Under the pieces are notes generated by a model. That model was not told the origin of the DNA, searched no databases, and saw only the letters and a list, made by a program, of their open reading frames with translations. A DNA stretch of 64,000 nucleotides. Source: Sphingomonas sp. Leaf33. Lineage in GTDB: Bacteria > Pseudomonadota > Alphaproteobacteria > Sphingomonadales > Sphingomonadaceae. The stretch spans positions 1,311,008-1,375,007 of the forward strand of contig NZ_LMLB01000001.1 of the NCBI RefSeq assembly GCF_001421785.1. Reading direction: 5' to 3'. Of the stretch, positions 52,757 through 61,180 are shown in pieces (positions within the stretch are counted from its first letter, which is position 1; the number at the start of each line of letters is the position of its first letter). A program made the position numbers and the translations under genes.

Positions 52757-53716
52757 ATGACGAACATCACTGCCCCCCGTTTCACCGACGCAGAAGCCGC
52801 CCGCGAGCATCTGGAAGCGCTGCGGTGGCCCCAAGGTCCGGTGTGCCCGCACTGCGGTTCGTACGACGCGAAGCGCATGCCCCCGGTTCGTGGGACGGCG
52901 AGCAAGGCTCACCCGGAAGGCAAGCTGCGCAACGGTGTCGTTCAGTGCAACGGATGCCGCCAGCAGTTCACCGTAACGGTCGGCACCGTGTTCGCAGACA
53001 GCAAGATCGCACTGAACAAGTGGCTGCTAGCTACGCACCTGATGGTCGCCAGCAAGAAGGGCGTAAGCGCTCACCAGCTTCATCGCATGCTCGGCATCAC
53101 GTACAAGTCGGCTTGGTTCATGGCTCACCGCATTCGCGAAGCGATGACGAACGACGGCGCTACCCCGATGGGCAGCGGTGGTGGCATGGTCGAAGTCGAC
53201 GAGACTTTCATCGGTCGCGTCCCCGGCAACAGCCGCATGGCGATCCACAACATGAACAAGGTCGTCTCACTGGTCGATCGCGTGACGGGCCGCGCAACGT
53301 CGGTCGTGTTCACCGGTCATTTCAACTTCAAGGCGATGTCCGCGATTATCGCACAGCACGTCTCGCCAGAGGCGCGCATCATGACCGACGAAGCCGCTCA
53401 CTATAAGGGCATCGGCTACCACTACGCCGGTCACACCAGCGTCGCACATGCCCGTGGCGAGTACGTCCGCAAGGGTGACGATACGATCCACACGAACACC
53501 GTCGAAGGCTTCTTCGGCATCTTCAAGCGCGGCATGCGTGGCATCTATCAGCACTGCGGTTCGCAGCACCTACAGCGCTACATGCATGAGTTCGACTTCC
53601 GCTACACGCATCGCGCCGCCCTCGGCATCACCGACGATATGCGCACTGACATTGCTCTCAAGGGCATCGCCGGTAAGCGCCTGACCTATCGGCGGATTGG
53701 TGCAGTCGCAGCCTAA
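52757..53716 (+). CDS. IS1595-family transposase
   Basis: The protein has 319 aa. An N-terminal zinc ribbon (CPHCGSYDAK and CNGCRQQF) precedes the ISXO2-like DDE-type catalytic domain: MVEVDETFIG (first Asp), IMTDEAAHYKGIGY (second Asp) and NTVEGFFGIFKRGMRGIY, where the third acidic residue is replaced by Asn/Glu in NTVEG as usual for this family. No frameshift or stop is present, so the enzyme may be active. AGAGGG precedes the ATG. Confidence 0.95.
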   Translation: MTNITAPRFTDAEAAREHLEALRWPQGPVCPHCGSYDAKRMPPVRGTASKAHPEGKLRNGVVQCNGCRQQFTVTVGTVFADSKIALNKWLLATHLMVASKKGVSAHQLHRMLGITYKSAWFMAHRIREAMTNDGATPMGSGGGMVEVDETFIGRVPGNSRMAIHNMNKVVSLVDRVTGRATSVVFTGHFNFKAMSAIIAQHVSPEARIMTDEAAHYKGIGYHYAGHTSVAHARGEYVRKGDDTIHTNTVEGFFGIFKRGMRGIYQHCGSQHLQRYMHEFDFRYTHRAALGITDDMRTDIALKGIAGKRLTYRRIGAVAA

Positions 53717-53726
53717 GCACCCTGCG

Positions 53727-53789
53727 ATGGGCCGAAAGCGCAAGTTCAAGGGCGGCGCTTATGGGTGGCGATGGACCAAGAAAGATTAG
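53727..53789 (+). CDS. Possible 20-residue basic peptide after the transposase gene
   Basis: A short frame of 20 codons, MGRKRKFKGG then AYGWRWTKKD, starts 10 nt after the transposase stop and ends opposite the stop of the convergent passenger gene. Nine of 20 residues are Lys or Arg. It may be translated with the transposase, or be chance. No RBS is obvious. Confidence 0.25.
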   Translation: MGRKRKFKGGAYGWRWTKKD

Positions 53790-54115
53790 CCTTTCTTGTC
53801 GGGCATATCACTTACACGGTCCATAAATCGCGAAAGCATTTTCCCGATTTCCTCAACCCGAAGCTTTCGAGCTAGCCCAATTATCAAAACTAGCTGCATG
53901 ATGCCGATCACGATCGGCCCTGTCCAATTGCTCATATTAGAAAAGGCAAAGCAATCAAACAGTATTATGCAGCACAAAAGCCACGCGAATCGCTCTTCAC
54001 CCCGAGCATTTAGAGAGGCTTCGACATCATTTCCTAATTCGTCGTTAGCCTCTGCAAGCTTCCGATTAGGGTTATTATCGCTTACGCGAATGGAAACTTT
54101 GTGAGGCTCAAGCAT
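53786..54115 (-). CDS. Small two-transmembrane protein, candidate toxin of a Panacea module
   Basis: The protein has 109 aa from the ATG that overlaps the preceding gene. The N-terminal 40 residues are charged; two hydrophobic segments follow at about 43-61 (FAWLLCCIILFDCFAFSN) and 64-82 (GPIVIGIMQLVLIIGLAR), then a charged tail. It is encoded directly after, and overlapping by 8 nt, a Panacea-domain protein. Panacea antitoxins are known to neutralise diverse toxins, including small membrane-active ones. Toxicity is inferred from context, not from a known family. Confidence 0.62.
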   Translation of the reverse strand: MLEPHKVSIRVSDNNPNRKLAEANDELGNDVEASLNARGEERFAWLLCCIILFDCFAFSNMSNWTGPIVIGIMQLVLIIGLARKLRVEEIGKMLSRFMDRVSDMPDKKG

Positions 54116-54560
54116 CCTCAATGATCCGAGCATGGTATTCCTGCTGGATCGCCGTTTTGGGAATAGCAACCCCGCGCCTCCCGGCATGGTAATGCGCCGC
54201 CCATGCGCCATTGGCCTGATGAGTCGCATCGACCATTTGCCAAGGGCTTAGCGACTTCATTGCCTCGTAGGCGTCAGCAATTGACCGATATTCCTCAAGG
54301 ACGGGAGATAGCGGGGTAACGTGTCGAAACAGGCTCGCGTCGACAGGCTTCGACCCGTACATCTTCGCCCAGTGATAAAGATCGGGGCTGACCGGGCCTC
54401 TATCCCACGCTTGAAAATCCGAATCCGTGAGCGGCCGACCGGTTCGCCCAAGATGGATCATCTCTGCGACGTAAGCGATTTTCTGCAACTCGAGGTTGGA
54501 TTTTGTCCAGCCGCTCAAGTCGCCAATCGTCCGTGCCACCTGAAAGATTGAGAGGGCCAT
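54108..54560 (-). CDS. Panacea (SocA/DUF4065) domain protein, putative antitoxin
   Basis: The protein has 150 aa. Panacea signature segments are KSNLELQKIAYVAEMIHLGR, then FQAWDRGPVSPDLYHWAKMY (W and GPV conserved), and a C-terminal DATHQANGAWAAHYHAGRRG. The domain is found in antitoxins such as SocA and in PanA proteins next to varied toxins. The downstream gene on the same strand overlaps by 8 nt, which is typical for toxin-antitoxin pairs. It lies on an IS1595-type element. Confidence 0.8.
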   Translation of the reverse strand: MALSIFQVARTIGDLSGWTKSNLELQKIAYVAEMIHLGRTGRPLTDSDFQAWDRGPVSPDLYHWAKMYGSKPVDASLFRHVTPLSPVLEEYRSIADAYEAMKSLSPWQMVDATHQANGAWAAHYHAGRRGVAIPKTAIQQEYHARIIEDA

Positions 54561-54596
54561 TTCAGGTGAACATATAGAGATTCAGGCGGCCAGTGT

Positions 54597-54740
54597 CTAG
54601 GAGCGGGCGCCAGTCCCGGAACCACCTATCGGCCTTCCCCGCCGCCGAGGCTCGCTTGACTCTGGCGGCTTGGGGTGCGGTGTTGGTGGCGTGTTCAGCA
54701 TCCTGCGGAGCACGTCATCCTCAGTGTCTGGCTTATTCAT
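54597..54740 (-). CDS. Possible 47-aa Pro/Arg-rich small protein
   Basis: The frame starts MNKPDTEDDVLRRMLNTPPT and ends with a basic, Pro-rich tail (EPRRRGRPIGGSGTG). GGAGG lies 15 nt before its ATG, a little far. The start codon overlaps, on the other strand, that of the 250-aa gene (CATG at 54738-54741). The DDVLRRMLNTPP segment looks like real coding sequence from small mobile-element proteins, but I cannot name a family. Confidence 0.42.
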   Translation of the reverse strand: MNKPDTEDDVLRRMLNTPPTPHPKPPESSEPRRRGRPIGGSGTGARS

Positions 54741-55491
54741 GACGGAAAAACAAAACCTCCATTTAATCGGAGACCATCGCGACATTCCCTTCGCGCTGGG
54801 AATGATCGTTGTAGGATGGAATCGCTGCGAGCTCCACATCAGAGAATTGCTGAAAGCTCTCACGACCGCTGGAGACGTCCTTCGGCAAAGAGCGATCGAA
54901 CCAATTATCGTAGAACTAGGCACTGTAGGTATGGCCCAAGCACTAAATTGCCTAGCCGAAGAATTTCCAACCGAACAACATGACATCGCCGAGGGCGTGC
55001 GGCACGTCGCAAACATGTATGAGCGCTGTCGCGCATATCGTAACTACTACGTCCACGGTATCAGCGCGGTGACCCGCTACGGCATATTTATCGACGCAGA
55101 GGATTTCGAAAAAGACACGCCTTTGCATGAAGCCATGAGGGAAGGCCCATACGGCACAATTCACAACCGATCAGGGAAGAACAAATTTAAGTTTGGCATG
55201 GATCATGTCGACACAGAACAGCTTGTACGGTTCAATAATACACTAGGCGACCTGGGTGACTACACTGAAAATCTGAATTTGACTGTAGGGCATTACTTCA
55301 GGCGCTTCGATTACAAAAAAACCGCTCCATTGCCTCAACCGCTACAATTGCCAAGTGCGCTGGAGAAGCGGGTATGGAGTCACCCAAAGATGAAGCCACT
55401 GCCTGCACTAAGGCTTCTCGATCCCGCCATCCTTCAGGGATTGGCTGATGAGGATGCGGCGGACAAGCGCGCCTTGGAGGGAGAGGGCTAA
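54739..55491 (+). CDS. Passenger protein with HEPN-like R-x4-H motif
   Basis: The protein has 250 aa, AT-richer than flanking genes. The first 110 residues are helical, with RELLKALTTAGDVLRQRAIE and ANMYERCRAYRNYYVHGISA; the R-x4-H in RNYYVH (Arg101-His106) is the signature of HEPN ribonuclease domains. The C-terminal half shows no known motif. No strong RBS precedes the ATG. As a passenger beside a Panacea module it could be a toxin or defence nuclease; this is inference from a six-residue motif and helical pattern. Confidence 0.6.
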   Translation: MTEKQNLHLIGDHRDIPFALGMIVVGWNRCELHIRELLKALTTAGDVLRQRAIEPIIVELGTVGMAQALNCLAEEFPTEQHDIAEGVRHVANMYERCRAYRNYYVHGISAVTRYGIFIDAEDFEKDTPLHEAMREGPYGTIHNRSGKNKFKFGMDHVDTEQLVRFNNTLGDLGDYTENLNLTVGHYFRRFDYKKTAPLPQPLQLPSALEKRVWSHPKMKPLPALRLLDPAILQGLADEDAADKRALEGEG

Positions 55492-55511
55492 CTAGCTCAA
55501 CGACATTTGCT

Positions 55512-55535
55512 TGCTTTGTCATGTATATAATGACC
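55512..55535 (-). repeat. Right terminal inverted repeat of the IS1595-type element
   Basis: Read on the minus strand it begins GGTCATTATATACATGACAA and matches the left repeat at 23 of 24 positions. Confidence 0.95.
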
Positions 55536-55543
55536 AGCAGGCT
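55536..55543. repeat. Target site duplication, right copy
   Basis: AGCAGGCT directly after the right inverted repeat; identical to 52701-52708. Removing the element and one copy restores a palindrome with 12-bp arms (AAAGCCTGCTTG and CAAGCAGGCTTT). Confidence 0.93.
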
Positions 55544-55570
55544 TTCCAAAATCAGATATCTGCAGTGAGA

Positions 55571-56965
55571 TCAGCTCGGCAACTGCTCCACTATACCTGT
55601 CGCCAGCAGGCTGAGCGTATCGTCCCGCGCGCCCATGACGACGATACGATCCCCCGGACGAGCCTGGGCAACCAGATGCGCCGCCGCCTCTGTCCGGTCG
55701 GGGACGTGCAACGCGAGGCCTCCACCGGCGATGATGTCGCCAACGATCTCGGCGCTGCCGACGTCGCGCGCCACGGTGCCGCCCTGATAGACCGGATCGG
55801 GCAGGACCAGCAGGTCGCCATCGGCCAGGCCGGACAGGAACGTCGCGACCAGTTCGCCGCGCATCTGCTTCAACGGGCCATAACCGTGCGGCTGGAACAG
55901 GACGAGCAGACGCCCGGGATGAGCGTGGAGCGTCGCCAGCGTGGCGGCGATCTTGTCGGGGTTGTGACCGAAGTCGTCGATCACGGCGACGCCGCCCGCT
56001 TCACCGACCAGGTCGAACCGGCGGCGCAGGCCCGCAAAGCCGGCGATGGCGGCAATCGCGTCGGCCAGCGGCACGCCGGCTGCGCGAACGGCACCGATCG
56101 CCGCCAGCGCGTTGGCGACGTTATGCCGCCCCGGCACCGCCAACCGGACGGGATGCGTCTCGCGATCGGCGACCAGGTCGAACGACACCGCGAACGGTTC
56201 TTCGACAAGGGCGCGTGCGCTGAGATCGGCATCGCGGTCGACCGCAAAGGTCACCAGCCGGTCGCGGTCCAGTGCGGTTGCCAGCGCGGCAGCCTCCGCA
56301 TCGCCGATATTCAGCACGGTTGTGCGCGCCTTGGCGGCGAAGTCCCCGAACAGGGCGCGCAGTTCCTCCAGCGACTTGTGGTCCAGGCTGACGTTGTTCA
56401 GCACCGCGATCGTCGGGTGGTAGAGCGCGATCGACCCGTCGCTTTCGTCGACTTCGCTGACATAGCTCGCATCGCTGCCGACCAGCGCGCTGGCGAACGG
56501 GCGGTCGGGTGCCACGAAATTCTTCATCACCGCCCCGTTCATGACGGTCGGCGCGCGACCGGTGCGGTCGAGGATCCAGCCGATCATACCGGTGACGGTC
56601 GACTTGCCGCTGGTGCCCGCGATGCCGATCGACTGCTCGGCTGCGTTGAACAGAGCGGCGTTGAGTTCGGCGCGCGTCATCCGCGGTGCGCCGACGCGCG
56701 TCGCAGCGACGATGTCGGCGACGCTGTCCTCCACCGCGGCGGAGGCGACGACGGTCTGCTCGGCCGACACGATTCCGCTGCCGTCCTGGGGATGGAGCGC
56801 GATGCCCAGCGCCTCCAGCGCGGCGAATTTGGCGGGCACGCGGCCCTGGTCGAGCCCGCGGTCGGACCCGGCGACGTGTCCCCCGCGCGCGGCCAGGATC
56901 ATCGCCAGCGGCATCATGCCGGAACCGCCGATGCCGACGAAGAAGAAGCGTTTGCGATCAAGCAT
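55571..56965 (-). CDS. mpl: Mur ligase family protein, Mpl-type (peptidoglycan recycling)
   Basis: The protein has 464 aa. [20 protein letters not shown], the ATP loop [20 protein letters not shown] and [16 protein letters not shown] are MurC/Mpl features. The C-terminal domain lacks a MurC-like DVYPA pattern and the gene is away from the division cluster, which favours Mpl, the ligase joining recycled tripeptide to UDP-MurNAc. It is divergent from an LD-carboxypeptidase gene, which produces that tripeptide. The Mpl versus MurC choice is inferred. Confidence 0.8.
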   Translation of the reverse strand: MLDRKRFFFVGIGGSGMMPLAMILAARGGHVAGSDRGLDQGRVPAKFAALEALGIALHPQDGSGIVSAEQTVVASAAVEDSVADIVAATRVGAPRMTRAELNAALFNAAEQSIGIAGTSGKSTVTGMIGWILDRTGRAPTVMNGAVMKNFVAPDRPFASALVGSDASYVSEVDESDGSIALYHPTIAVLNNVSLDHKSLEELRALFGDFAAKARTTVLNIGDAEAAALATALDRDRLVTFAVDRDADLSARALVEEPFAVSFDLVADRETHPVRLAVPGRHNVANALAAIGAVRAAGVPLADAIAAIAGFAGLRRRFDLVGEAGGVAVIDDFGHNPDKIAATLATLHAHPGRLLVLFQPHGYGPLKQMRGELVATFLSGLADGDLLVLPDPVYQGGTVARDVGSAEIVGDIIAGGGLALHVPDRTEAAAHLVAQARPGDRIVVMGARDDTLSLLATGIVEQLPS

Positions 56966-57059
56966 GGCCCCGCGCTATCGACGTGCGCGGACGGGGGCAA
57001 GCCACTGCGGCTCCATCGGTTGGCGACCAGAGACTGAGCGAAGGCGAGGGGCGTTAGGG

Positions 57060-57881
57060 ATGAAGATTGCCGTTGTCGCGCCCGCGCGATCGATCACACC
57101 CGCCGGTGCCGCCCGCGTCGCTGCCTTCACCGCGCTCTATTACCCTGAGGTCGATCTGATCGTCGATCCGCAGTGCTTTGCCGAGGCCGGGCATTTCGCC
57201 GGCCCCGACGCGCTACGCGCCGAGGCGTTCCTGCGCCACGCAAACGACCCCGGCATCGACGCGATCTGGTTCGCCCGCGGCGGCTACGGGTCGAACCGCA
57301 TCCTCGCCAGCGTCATGCCCGAACTGAAGTCGGCCGCGCGCGAGAAGAGCTACATGGGCTTTTCCGACATGGGCTTTCTATTGGGCGCACTCTACGCGCG
57401 GCGGATCGGGCGGCCGGTGCACGGGCCGATGGCGTCGAACGTCAGCGAAGCGTCGAAGGGACGGCCGGTCGGTCGCGCGCTTGGCTGGCTGGTCAACCGC
57501 GACCGATCGGTGCTGGAGCCGACGCTGGGCGGGCAGCCGGCCGCAGCGTTCAACCTGGTGATCCTCTGCGCGCTCATCGGAACGCCGTGGATGCCCGACC
57601 TGACCGACCATGTGCTCTACATCGAGGAAGTGGGTGAGGCGTACTATCGGATCGACCGGCTGTTGTTCCAGATGGCGAACGCGACGCAGCTGAAGGGCAT
57701 CGCCGGCGTGCGGCTCGGCGCGGTCACCGACGTGCCGGACGGCGATACCGAAGCCGAATTCGGCGAATCGCTGGACGTGATGATGCAGCGCTGGTGCCGC
57801 GACATGGGCGTGCCGTACCTGGGCCGCGCGCGGATCGGGCATGACAGCGACAATCTGGTGATCCCGTTCGGCATCGCCTGA
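57060..57881 (+). CDS. LD-carboxypeptidase (peptidase S66, LdcA-like)
   Basis: The protein has 273 aa. S66 motifs are visible: RGGYGSNRILASV, the nucleophile Ser in MGFSDMGFLLGALY, Glu in IEEVGEAYYRIDRLLFQM and His near the end in IGHDSDNLVIPFG. It removes the terminal D-Ala from tetrapeptide in cytosolic peptidoglycan recycling, giving the tripeptide used by Mpl, encoded divergently. The next small gene starts at the last base of its stop codon. Confidence 0.92.
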   Translation: MKIAVVAPARSITPAGAARVAAFTALYYPEVDLIVDPQCFAEAGHFAGPDALRAEAFLRHANDPGIDAIWFARGGYGSNRILASVMPELKSAAREKSYMGFSDMGFLLGALYARRIGRPVHGPMASNVSEASKGRPVGRALGWLVNRDRSVLEPTLGGQPAAAFNLVILCALIGTPWMPDLTDHVLYIEEVGEAYYRIDRLLFQMANATQLKGIAGVRLGAVTDVPDGDTEAEFGESLDVMMQRWCRDMGVPYLGRARIGHDSDNLVIPFGIA

Positions 57882-58204
57882 TGTGGAATCCGTTCGAGCG
57901 ATATTACCGCTGGATGATGAGATCGGCCGCGCGCTCGCCGGGATCGGATTCGAGAATCCTGACGGTCCTGTGGTTGCTTCCTCTATTGCTGCTGGCGGTG
58001 CCGGCGTTCGTGTTGAGCCCGGCCGGCAGACCGGTGGTGTTGACGGACTGGCGAACGATCAACCTGGCGCCGGATGCACTGGCGTGCTGGCTTCTGGTCC
58101 TCGGATCGGTCGCGTGGACGGGATATTTCATTTTCGCGCTGGTTCGCGATACGTTTCGGGGCTGGTTCGGCGGGGTCCCGCCCGAGCGATCGCCCGAGGA
58201 TTGA
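57881..58204 (+). CDS. Hypothetical two-transmembrane protein
   Basis: The protein has 107 aa. Hydrophobic segments at about 27-44 (LTVLWLLPLLLLAVPAFVLS) and 68-87 (ACWLLVLGSVAWTGYFIFAL) span the membrane, with charged ends (MWNPFERYYRWMMRS). The ATG overlaps the last base of the LD-carboxypeptidase stop, so they are co-translated. No family is recognised. Confidence 0.65.
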   Translation: MWNPFERYYRWMMRSAARSPGSDSRILTVLWLLPLLLLAVPAFVLSPAGRPVVLTDWRTINLAPDALACWLLVLGSVAWTGYFIFALVRDTFRGWFGGVPPERSPED

Positions 58205-58279
58205 CGCAGACGGCGCCTTGCTTTGAGTCCCCTCTCCACGGCATAGGCGCGCCTTCCATTCTCTCGAAGGTTTCCACCC

Positions 58280-60286
58280 ATGTCCGCGCATTTCCGCATC
58301 TCGCTGCCCGACGGTTCCGTCCGTGAGGTAGCCCCGGGGACTACCCCGGCGGATATCGCTGCGGCGATCGGGCCGGGTCTCGCCAAGGCGGCGATCGCCG
58401 CGCGAGTGGATGGCGAACTGCGCGACATCATGCGCCCGTTCGAAGGGGACGCGCAGCTGGCGCTGGTGACGTCGCGTGACGAGGCCGACGCGGTGGAGCT
58501 TGCCCGCCACGACTACGCGCATGTCCTGGCCGAAGCAGTGCAGGCGCTGTTTCCGGGGACGCAGATCACCTTCGGCCCGTCGACCAGCGATGGCTTCTAT
58601 TACGACTTCGCGCCGAAGGACCGGGCCTTCACCGAGGAAGACCTGCCCGCGATCGAGGCGAAGATGCGCGAGATCATCGCGCGCGACGAACCGCTGATCC
58701 GCGAAGTATGGAGCCGCGCCGACCTGATCGCGCGCTGGGAAGCGCAGGGTGAGACATTCAAGGCGCAGTGGGCCGCCGAACTCCCCGAGGGCGAGGAACT
58801 TACCGTCTATCGCGCCGGCAAGGGCGAGGACGCCTGGCTCGACATGTGCCGCGGGCCGCATCTGGCATCGACCGGCAAGCTCGATCCGCAGGCGTTCAAG
58901 CTGACCCGCGTGTCGGGTGCCTATTGGCGCGGCGACCAGAAGAACGCGATGCTCAGCCGCATCTACGGCACCGGCTGGCTGTCGAAGAAGCAGCTCGATG
59001 CGCACCTCCACATGCTGGAGGAGGCCGCCAAGCGCGACCATCGCAAGATCGGGCAGGAGATGGATCTGTTCCACCTGCAGTCCGAGGCGCAAGGGTCGGT
59101 GTTCTGGCATCCCAACGGCTTCATCCTGTGGCGCCAGATGGAGGCATATATGCGCCGCCGGCTCGACGCGGCCGACTATGCCGAAGTGAAGACGCCGCAG
59201 CTGATGGACGCGCGCCAGTGGGAGCAGTCCGGGCATTGGGGCAAGTACCGCGAGAACATGTTCGTGGTGCCCGACGAAGTGCCCAACGTCGAGGACGAGG
59301 GGCCGGTATTGACGGGCGAAGGCGACCTGATGGCGCTGAAGCCGATGAACTGCCCGGCGCACGTGCTGATCTTCAAACAAGGCATCAAGTCCTACCGCGA
59401 CCTGCCGATCCGCATGGCCGAATTCGGCTGCTGCCACCGCAACGAGCCGCACGGCGCGCTGCATGGCATCATGCGCGTGCGCCAGTTCACCCAGGACGAC
59501 GCGCATATCTTCGTGCGCGAGGACCAGCTGGTCGATGAAGTCCGCAAGTTCTGCGAGCTGCTGCACTCGGTCTACCAGGACCTGGGTTTCACCGACTACG
59601 CCGTGAAGCTGGCGCTGCGCCCGGAGAAGCGGTTCGGTTCGGATGCGATGTGGGACATGTCCGAGCAGGAACTGCGCGATGCGGTTCAGGCGTCGAACCT
59701 GCCGCAGGAGATCAAGGACAAGTTCGAGGAACTGCCGGGCGAGGGCGCGTTCTACGCCCCGAAGCTCGAATTCCACCTGACCGACGCGATCGGGCGGACG
59801 TGGCAGGTCGGCACGATCCAGTCCGACCGCGTGCTGCCGGATCGTCTCGACGCCAGCTACGTCGGCGAGGACGGCGAGCGTCACCGGCCGGTCATGCTGC
59901 ACCGCGCGATCCTGGGCACGTTCGAACGCTTCATCGGCATCCTGATCGAACATCACGCCGGCCGCTTCCCGATGTGGCTGGCACCGGTCCAAGCGGTGGT
60001 CGCGACGATCGTGTCGGACGCCGACGACTACGCCAAGGAGGTCGTGGCAAAGCTGCGCGCCGCCGGGATCCGCGTCGACGTCGACCTGCGCAACGAAAAG
60101 ATCAATTACAAGGTGCGCGAACATTCGCTGGCGAAGGTTCCGGCGCTGCTGGTCGTCGGCAAGCGCGAGGCCGAGGAGGGCAAGGTCGCCGTCCGCCGGC
60201 TGGGGTCCGACCGCCAGGAATTCGTGACGCTCGACGAAATCGTAACCCGTCTGCGCGACGAAGCGACCCCGCCCGATTTGCGCTGA
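58280..60286 (+). CDS. thrS: Threonyl-tRNA synthetase
   Basis: The protein has 668 aa. An N-terminal TGS domain (residues 1-65) and editing domain (about 70-240, with [18 protein letters not shown]) are followed by the class II catalytic core: [15 protein letters not shown] (zinc Cys), [20 protein letters not shown] and the C-terminal anticodon domain beginning [12 protein letters not shown]. It charges tRNA-Thr and edits Ser-tRNA. infC follows after 63 nt. Confidence 0.98.
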   Translation: MSAHFRISLPDGSVREVAPGTTPADIAAAIGPGLAKAAIAARVDGELRDIMRPFEGDAQLALVTSRDEADAVELARHDYAHVLAEAVQALFPGTQITFGPSTSDGFYYDFAPKDRAFTEEDLPAIEAKMREIIARDEPLIREVWSRADLIARWEAQGETFKAQWAAELPEGEELTVYRAGKGEDAWLDMCRGPHLASTGKLDPQAFKLTRVSGAYWRGDQKNAMLSRIYGTGWLSKKQLDAHLHMLEEAAKRDHRKIGQEMDLFHLQSEAQGSVFWHPNGFILWRQMEAYMRRRLDAADYAEVKTPQLMDARQWEQSGHWGKYRENMFVVPDEVPNVEDEGPVLTGEGDLMALKPMNCPAHVLIFKQGIKSYRDLPIRMAEFGCCHRNEPHGALHGIMRVRQFTQDDAHIFVREDQLVDEVRKFCELLHSVYQDLGFTDYAVKLALRPEKRFGSDAMWDMSEQELRDAVQASNLPQEIKDKFEELPGEGAFYAPKLEFHLTDAIGRTWQVGTIQSDRVLPDRLDASYVGEDGERHRPVMLHRAILGTFERFIGILIEHHAGRFPMWLAPVQAVVATIVSDADDYAKEVVAKLRAAGIRVDVDLRNEKINYKVREHSLAKVPALLVVGKREAEEGKVAVRRLGSDRQEFVTLDEIVTRLRDEATPPDLR

Positions 60287-60349
60287 CGGGGGCACTTTCG
60301 CTTTAAGCGCGTTTTGCCTATATAGAGCGCTGGAATTACCACAGGAGAC

Positions 60350-60898
60350 TTGACTATCCGTCCGCCAATGATGCGCCGACCGATGCAGCCGGCAATGAAC
60401 GGCCCCCGGTTCAACGAATTCATCGTCAGCCCGAAGGTCCGCGTGATCGATCACGAGGGCGAGAATCTGGGCGTGATGTACACGCGCGCTGCGATCGAGG
60501 CTGCGGCGGAAGTCGGGCTGGACCTGGTCGAGGTGTCGCCGAACGCCGATCCGCCGGTCGCCAAGTTCCTGGACGTGGGCAAGTACAAGTACGAGGCGCA
60601 GAAAAAGGCGAACCTCGCGCGCAAGTCGCAGAAGACGCAGGAGATCAAGGAGATCAAGATGCGTCCGAACATCGACGACCACGACTATGATACCAAGATG
60701 AAGAAGGTCGCCGAGTTCATCGGCGAAGGCGACAAGGTGAAGGTCACCATGCGCTTCCGCGGTCGCGAGCTCAGCCATGGCCAGCTCGGCATGGCGGTGC
60801 TCCAGCGTGTCGCCGAGCAGGTGACCGAGATCGCGAAGGTCGAGGCCTATCCGCGGATGGAAGGGCGCCAGATGCTCATGGTGCTCGCGCCGAAATAA
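60350..60898 (+). CDS. infC: Translation initiation factor IF-3
   Basis: The protein has 182 aa from a TTG start. The N-terminal domain includes [20 protein letters not shown]; the linker and C-terminal domain include [20 protein letters not shown] and [11 protein letters not shown]-3 binds the 30S subunit and controls start-codon choice. The start is unusual: AGGAG is only 2 nt before the TTG, but ATC at 60356 lies 8 nt from it. In E. coli infC uses AUU and represses itself. ATG at 60368 is a further option. A promoter with TATATA at 60319 may drive it. Confidence 0.95.
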   Translation: MTIRPPMMRRPMQPAMNGPRFNEFIVSPKVRVIDHEGENLGVMYTRAAIEAAAEVGLDLVEVSPNADPPVAKFLDVGKYKYEAQKKANLARKSQKTQEIKEIKMRPNIDDHDYDTKMKKVAEFIGEGDKVKVTMRFRGRELSHGQLGMAVLQRVAEQVTEIAKVEAYPRMEGRQMLMVLAPK

Positions 60899-60924
60899 AT
60901 TTTTCGAAAGCTGGGTATCGAAAC

Positions 60925-60967
60925 ACGGCCGCTGGCGGAAATCCCGTCGGTGGCCGTTTTCATTTTC
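60925..60967 (+). terminator. Terminator after infC
   Basis: ACGGCCGCTGGCGG (60925-60938) pairs over 14 positions, counting wobbles, with 60944-60957 around a 5-nt loop, and TTTTCATTTT follows. It ends the thrS-infC transcript. Confidence 0.88.
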
Positions 60968-61180
60968 GGGCGGCGGAAAATCGCGACTTCCCTAGGGGCA
61001 AGGCCGGCAAACTCGAAAATCAGTCCTGTCTTGCAACTGTGTCCTTCGCGCACGTCCGTCCCGAAAATCGCGCATTCGGGTATGGTGGGGGCTAGGCAAG
61101 TGCGCGGCTTTTTGTCAGCTTGTCTGTCAGACGAGGGCGGCGATCCTAAAATGCCGCCCCGCAGGAGAGGATTGCCGACC
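60968..61180. other. 213-bp intergenic segment before the second TonB receptor
   Basis: No gene was found. It contains GGGCGGC and GCCGCCC (about 61135-61158), a possible leader hairpin, and AGGAGAGG at 61163-61170, a ribosome binding site somewhat far from the ATG. No convincing promoter or operator was recognised. Confidence 0.5.

Larger units (their letters stand above)
52709..55535. mobile_element. IS1595-family transposon with passenger genes
   Basis: A 2827-bp element bounded by 24-bp inverted repeats that begin GGTCATTATATAC and agree at 23 of 24 positions, and by exact 8-bp target duplications. It carries an intact IS1595-type transposase gene at the left and, to the right, AT-richer passenger genes: a two-transmembrane protein, a Panacea antitoxin-like gene, a 47-aa frame and a 250-aa protein with an HEPN-like motif. 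Some IS1595 members are known to carry passenger genes. The element looks complete and recent. Confidence 0.93.

Noticed and set aside
57983..60778. A 931-codon open frame on the minus strand across thrS and infC
   Set aside because: It is antisense to two certain genes, has low-complexity Arg/His/Leu-rich sequence and no domain; long antisense frames are normal in GC-rich DNA.
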